The position numbers and the translations under genes were made by a program. A DNA stretch of 64,000 bases, taken from Chryseobacterium sp. ERMR1:04. Lineage in GTDB: Bacteria > Bacteroidota > Bacteroidia > Flavobacteriales > Weeksellaceae. The notes below the pieces were generated by a model that saw nothing but the letters and a program-made list of their open reading frames with translations, was not told the DNA's origin and made no database searches. This document shows, piece after piece, positions 61,333 through 64,000 of the stretch; position 1 is the stretch's first letter; each line of letters opens with the position of its first letter. The stretch spans positions 496,001 through 560,000 of the forward strand of contig NZ_LIRF01000003.1 in assembly GCF_001297705.1 (NCBI RefSeq). The letters are read 5' to 3'.

Positions 61333-62511
61333 TTATTTCAAACTATTTTTCAAAATTTCAGAAACCGTTTCAATCTCTTCCATTGTATTGAAATAATGGG
61401 GTGAAAGTCTTACGATACCCTCTACATTTTTATTGGTGAAATCTATCAACGCTGAGTTTTTATACGTTACAGAGAAAAATACTTGGTGCTCTTTTAAAGC
61501 TTTCTGAATATTTTCAAGATCACCATCAGGTCCACAAAAAGTGATGATACTACTCAAATGATTTCCTTTATCTTGTATCTTAAATCCAGCATTTTGGAGG
61601 TTTCCTCTCAGTTTTTCCGCTAATTTTTTATTATAATTTTCAATACTGTCTAAACCAATCGTATTGGCATAGCGAATCGCTTCTGTGAAACCAAGTATTG
61701 AAGCACAAGAATTCTCCCAATGCTCGAATCTTTTTGCCGTTTTAAACAATTCGTAATCATTAAATCCAGTCCAATCTGCACCTCTTGATTCTAATAATAA
61801 AGGGGCGAAATTTTGTTCTAATATTCTGTCGGCCACATATAAAAATCCGGTTCCTCTAGGCCCACGCATAAATTTTCTACCTGTAGCAGTAAGAAAATCA
61901 CAATCAATTTTTTCAACATCAACACTCATTTGTCCAACAGTTTGACAGGCATCTACTAAATATAAAATATCATACTGACGGCAAATTTTTCCCACTCCTT
62001 CAATATTTTGAACTAATCCTGAATTGGTCGGAATATGAGTTACTGCAACCAATTTTGGACGGTGTTGTTTGATCAAATTTTCTAGATCTTCCAAATCTAA
62101 TTCATTATCTGAAAGATTTTTCGTTCTTATGATCTTTACATTTAATTTTTTCTGTAATGAAATAAAGGTGATCTGGTTAGAAATATAATCATCAACTGTG
62201 GTAATAATACAGTCTCCTTCTTTGAAAATAATACTTGATAAAGCTTTCGTATACGCTTCTGTAGCACTTGTTGCAAAAGCAATATTTGAAGATTTTGTAT
62301 TGATTAATTTTGCTGTTTCTTCATAAAACTGTTCCAATAATCCTGCATTTCGGTTCGCTACTTCATATCCTCCGAATTGTTCTTCTTGCTGAAGATAATC
62401 AATCATGGATTGCACCACAACCTTTGGCATTAATGATGAACCGGCATTGTTTAAAAATAATTTATTATCAGATAATCCTTTTGTATCTTGTCTTATTAGG
62501 TCTATGTTCAT
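61333..62511 (-). CDS. Class-V aminotransferase-fold PLP enzyme (cysteine-desulfurase-like)
   Basis: The protein of about 392 aa has LFLNNAGSSLMPKVVVQSMI at the N-terminus, ATSATEAYTKALSSIIFKEG, VTHIPTNSGLVQNIEGVGKI, VDACQTVGQMSVDVEKIDCD and the PLP lysine in FLTATGRKFMRGPRGTGFLY. No active-site Cys loop as in IscS is visible, so an isopenicillin-epimerase/kynureninase-like activity is as likely as desulfuration. I start it at 62511 (MNIDLIR); the frame's GTG at 62535 would add 8 residues. It lies apart from the T6SS genes. Confidence 0.87.
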   Translation of the reverse strand: MNIDLIRQDTKGLSDNKLFLNNAGSSLMPKVVVQSMIDYLQQEEQFGGYEVANRNAGLLEQFYEETAKLINTKSSNIAFATSATEAYTKALSSIIFKEGDCIITTVDDYISNQITFISLQKKLNVKIIRTKNLSDNELDLEDLENLIKQHRPKLVAVTHIPTNSGLVQNIEGVGKICRQYDILYLVDACQTVGQMSVDVEKIDCDFLTATGRKFMRGPRGTGFLYVADRILEQNFAPLLLESRGADWTGFNDYELFKTAKRFEHWENSCASILGFTEAIRYANTIGLDSIENYNKKLAEKLRGNLQNAGFKIQDKGNHLSSIITFCGPDGDLENIQKALKEHQVFFSVTYKNSALIDFTNKNVEGIVRLSPHYFNTMEEIETVSEILKNSLK

Positions 62512-62603
62512 TTTCTTATTATTTTTATCTCCCACAGATGTACAGAAATAACTATGGAAACTATTAATTAAAAATCTGTGAAAATTTAATTAAACAATTT
62601 TAT

Positions 62604-62633
62604 ACAAAAAATCCCGAATTATGATGTTCGGGA
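62604..62633 (-). terminator. Terminator of the T6SS operon end
   Basis: TCCCGAA (62612-62618) and TTCGGGA (62627-62633); on the minus strand it is followed by a run of six T. It lies 30 bases downstream of tssK. Confidence 0.75.
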
Positions 62634-62662
62634 CTAGATATTTTTTGAAATTGATTTTAAAA

Positions 62663-63802
62663 TTAATCAAGAACGCTCCACCCTCTCTTCGGATTGCTAT
62701 TAGAAGAAACTTCTTGCTCATTAACAATGATATTTTCTTTTCTTTGACCAATATATTCCAATTCACTCAATTTAGAGAAAATAGTTTCTAAACTTCTTAG
62801 CATCAAATTGATATCACGAAGTGGCTCTCCACAACGATGGTGTTCGTAATTGGTTTCAGCTACAAGAGATAACTGATTCAGTAACGTATGAGGCGCAATT
62901 TCACTCCATTCTAAACTGTAATTCAACATTTCTTCCAATTCTGCAGGCACCAAAACCTGAGTCGCATTATATAAATGAAGCGCTAATTTTGCGAAAGATT
63001 CAACCATAAAAATAGGCGGTTGCCCAGGAGTAATATTTCTGAATTGGAAATACATATCTCCAAAAATGGTAACCATGGTACTGCACAAATACTTAACGTT
63101 CTGAGCTAATGCTGTATTTTGATTTTTATGAGATGTTTTCTGAATGATCTTAAAAGCATATTGCTGCAGGTTCCCAATAGATTTCCCAAAACTGCTGTAA
63201 TACTCCACCAAAGCAGGATGGCTTTGAATAGAAGTACAAGGTGGGATAAAATTAGAATCAATTTGGGCAATATTCCCCTTCAAATCTACTTTCCCGGCAA
63301 TCAAATAATTACCTCCGGAATAGCTGCTGTTTAAAGTAGCTACTGCAACGAGTTCTATAAGATGGTTGGGTTGCGTGCTTGGATGGCGAGGGGGAATTTC
63401 TTCCGGATCTACCTCTCCAAAAGGTACTTTATCAAACGGATTTACCGAAATTAAGATATAATACTCACCATCAGGCGTTTCTTCAGTTCTGGATTTCGCC
63501 AATGATTTCACATTTACTTTTCTGTCTGCCAGCTCAACTCTATATCCCGCTAAAGTTACTGCACTGCAATGCTTTATTACTAACTGAACATCATTTGTAG
63601 CGGTATTCTGAACGTCAAAAATAGTTTTATCTGTAAACTCAGCCGGAATTGGCAAAAGTCCGTAATTATAAGTAGTAATCGCCAAAGAATTTGAATCTCT
63701 GATGGTGTCTATTAGAAAATCATCCTGATCATTCAGGTGCTTCTGGGAAACTTTCATCCCATCTACCCAATTGACTGCAAAGTGTTTTAGAGGCTGTATC
63801 AT
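62663..63802 (-). CDS. tssK: T6SS baseplate protein TssK
   Basis: TssK joins the baseplate to the membrane complex. The N-terminus HFAVNWVDGMKVSQKHLNDQ matches the TssK start (W-x-x-GM-x-x-xx-H-x-xxQ), followed by a beta shell domain (YGLLPIPAEF, VQLVIKHCSAVTLAGYRVEL, YYILISVNPFDKVPFGEVDP) and helices with a C-terminal about 100-aa domain. At 379 aa it is a compact TssK of the Bacteroidota (subtype iii) system. It is the last gene of a minus-strand operon that continues beyond the window, 24 bases after the previous stop. Confidence 0.85.
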   Translation of the reverse strand: MIQPLKHFAVNWVDGMKVSQKHLNDQDDFLIDTIRDSNSLAITTYNYGLLPIPAEFTDKTIFDVQNTATNDVQLVIKHCSAVTLAGYRVELADRKVNVKSLAKSRTEETPDGEYYILISVNPFDKVPFGEVDPEEIPPRHPSTQPNHLIELVAVATLNSSYSGGNYLIAGKVDLKGNIAQIDSNFIPPCTSIQSHPALVEYYSSFGKSIGNLQQYAFKIIQKTSHKNQNTALAQNVKYLCSTMVTIFGDMYFQFRNITPGQPPIFMVESFAKLALHLYNATQVLVPAELEEMLNYSLEWSEIAPHTLLNQLSLVAETNYEHHRCGEPLRDINLMLRSLETIFSKLSELEYIGQRKENIIVNEQEVSSNSNPKRGWSVLD

Positions 63803-63826
63803 ATGTAATACTTTTAAAATTTGTGA

Positions 63827-64000
63827 TTATGATTTTTTCGTAATTCCTTCTTCTTCATGCTGGATAACCCTTTTACAAATAACCACTTCATTTTCTGAAA
63901 TGCCGTTTGTTGAAATATCCATATCAAAATTAATATATCTTCTGAAGCTGAAAAACGATTTTTTTGTATAAAAAATCCAATAATAGGGTTCTTTTTCCTG
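63827..64000 (-). CDS. 3' end of a gene upstream of tssK (cut by window edge)
   Basis: Reading the minus strand from the window edge gives QEKEPYYWIFYTKKSFFSFR, then RYINFDMDISTNGISENEVV and ICKRVIQHEEEGITKKS, stop at 63827-63829. The continuous open frame and the short gap to tssK show a gene of the same operon, so a T6SS component is likely. Too little is visible to name it. Confidence 0.7.
   Translation of the reverse strand, partial: QEKEPYYWIFYTKKSFFSFRRYINFDMDISTNGISENEVVICKRVIQHEEEGITKKS

Overview
The window reads as chromosome of a flavobacterium of the Chryseobacterium/Elizabethkingia group (Weeksellaceae, Bacteroidota). The reasons are low G+C by eye, promoter -7 boxes of the TAnnTTTG type instead of TATAAT, short leaders with little Shine-Dalgarno signal, TonB/CarboxypepD-reg receptors paired with DUF4249 lipoproteins, surface proteins beginning QVGIGT..P, a type VI secretion system (T6SS) of Bacteroidota type, and a close Tet(X)-like monooxygenase. 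I see no rRNA, tRNA, CRISPR array or recognisable transposase.

Layout. 1-379: start of a TonB-dependent receptor. 0.7-7.1 kb: a biotin locus, with a MocR-type regulator divergent from a ferritin-like putative di-iron protein, then bioF, bioD, bioB and bioA; the ferritin-like gene overlaps bioF and no bioC/bioH is present. 7.3-16.1 kb: surface protein, DUF421 protein, Crp/Fnr regulator with esterase, two MFS transporters, an Lrp regulator and a LOG-family hydrolase. 16.5-22.4 kb: a T6SS VgrG island with a lipase-type effector (in-frame amber codon), a probable lipoprotein immunity partner (broken in a G7 tract) and a small membrane protein. 22.4-24.6 kb: panB, a MarR-GNAT fusion and a thioesterase, preceded by a near-perfect 24-bp palindrome. 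24.8-26.4 kb: tandem paralogous surface proteins, one frameshifted. 26.7-30.2 kb: universal stress protein, Pit-type phosphate transporter and small membrane proteins. 30.4-44.5 kb: AraC regulators, three FAD monooxygenases (one fused to a DUF1772-like membrane domain, one close to Tet(X)), a TonB receptor with its DUF4249 partner, a membrane-anchored SDR, a VOC protein, a DMT exporter and a block of non-coding repeats. 45.3-52.6 kb: a DapB-like reductase, a repressor with a peptidase-S24 domain, a second MocR regulator, a solute-binding protein whose signal peptide is out of frame, a secreted RidA-like protein, GNAT, a deleted AraC pseudogene, and a DMT transporter preceded by a 12-codon ORF ending in SCLPPPRF. 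52.7-55.2 kb: an ArsR-SRPBCC-YdeI-DoxX-DUF4256 operon with a direct-repeat operator. 55.4-62.5 kb: an NAD-epimerase/AraC pair, a secreted TIM-barrel protein, lipoprotein, threonine aldolase, a DtxR/MntR regulator and a class-V aminotransferase. 62.7-64 kb: TssK and the 3' end of another gene, the edge of a T6SS structural operon.

The most interesting candidates are the di-iron-like protein built into the biotin operon, which could supply a missing pimeloyl-thioester step, and the disrupted T6SS effector/immunity pair. Five genes in the window are interrupted: an amber codon, a G7 frameshift, a 1-nt frameshift, a T7 frameshift and an internal deletion. Either local gene decay or phase variation is at work, or the assembly carries homopolymer indels; raw reads would decide.
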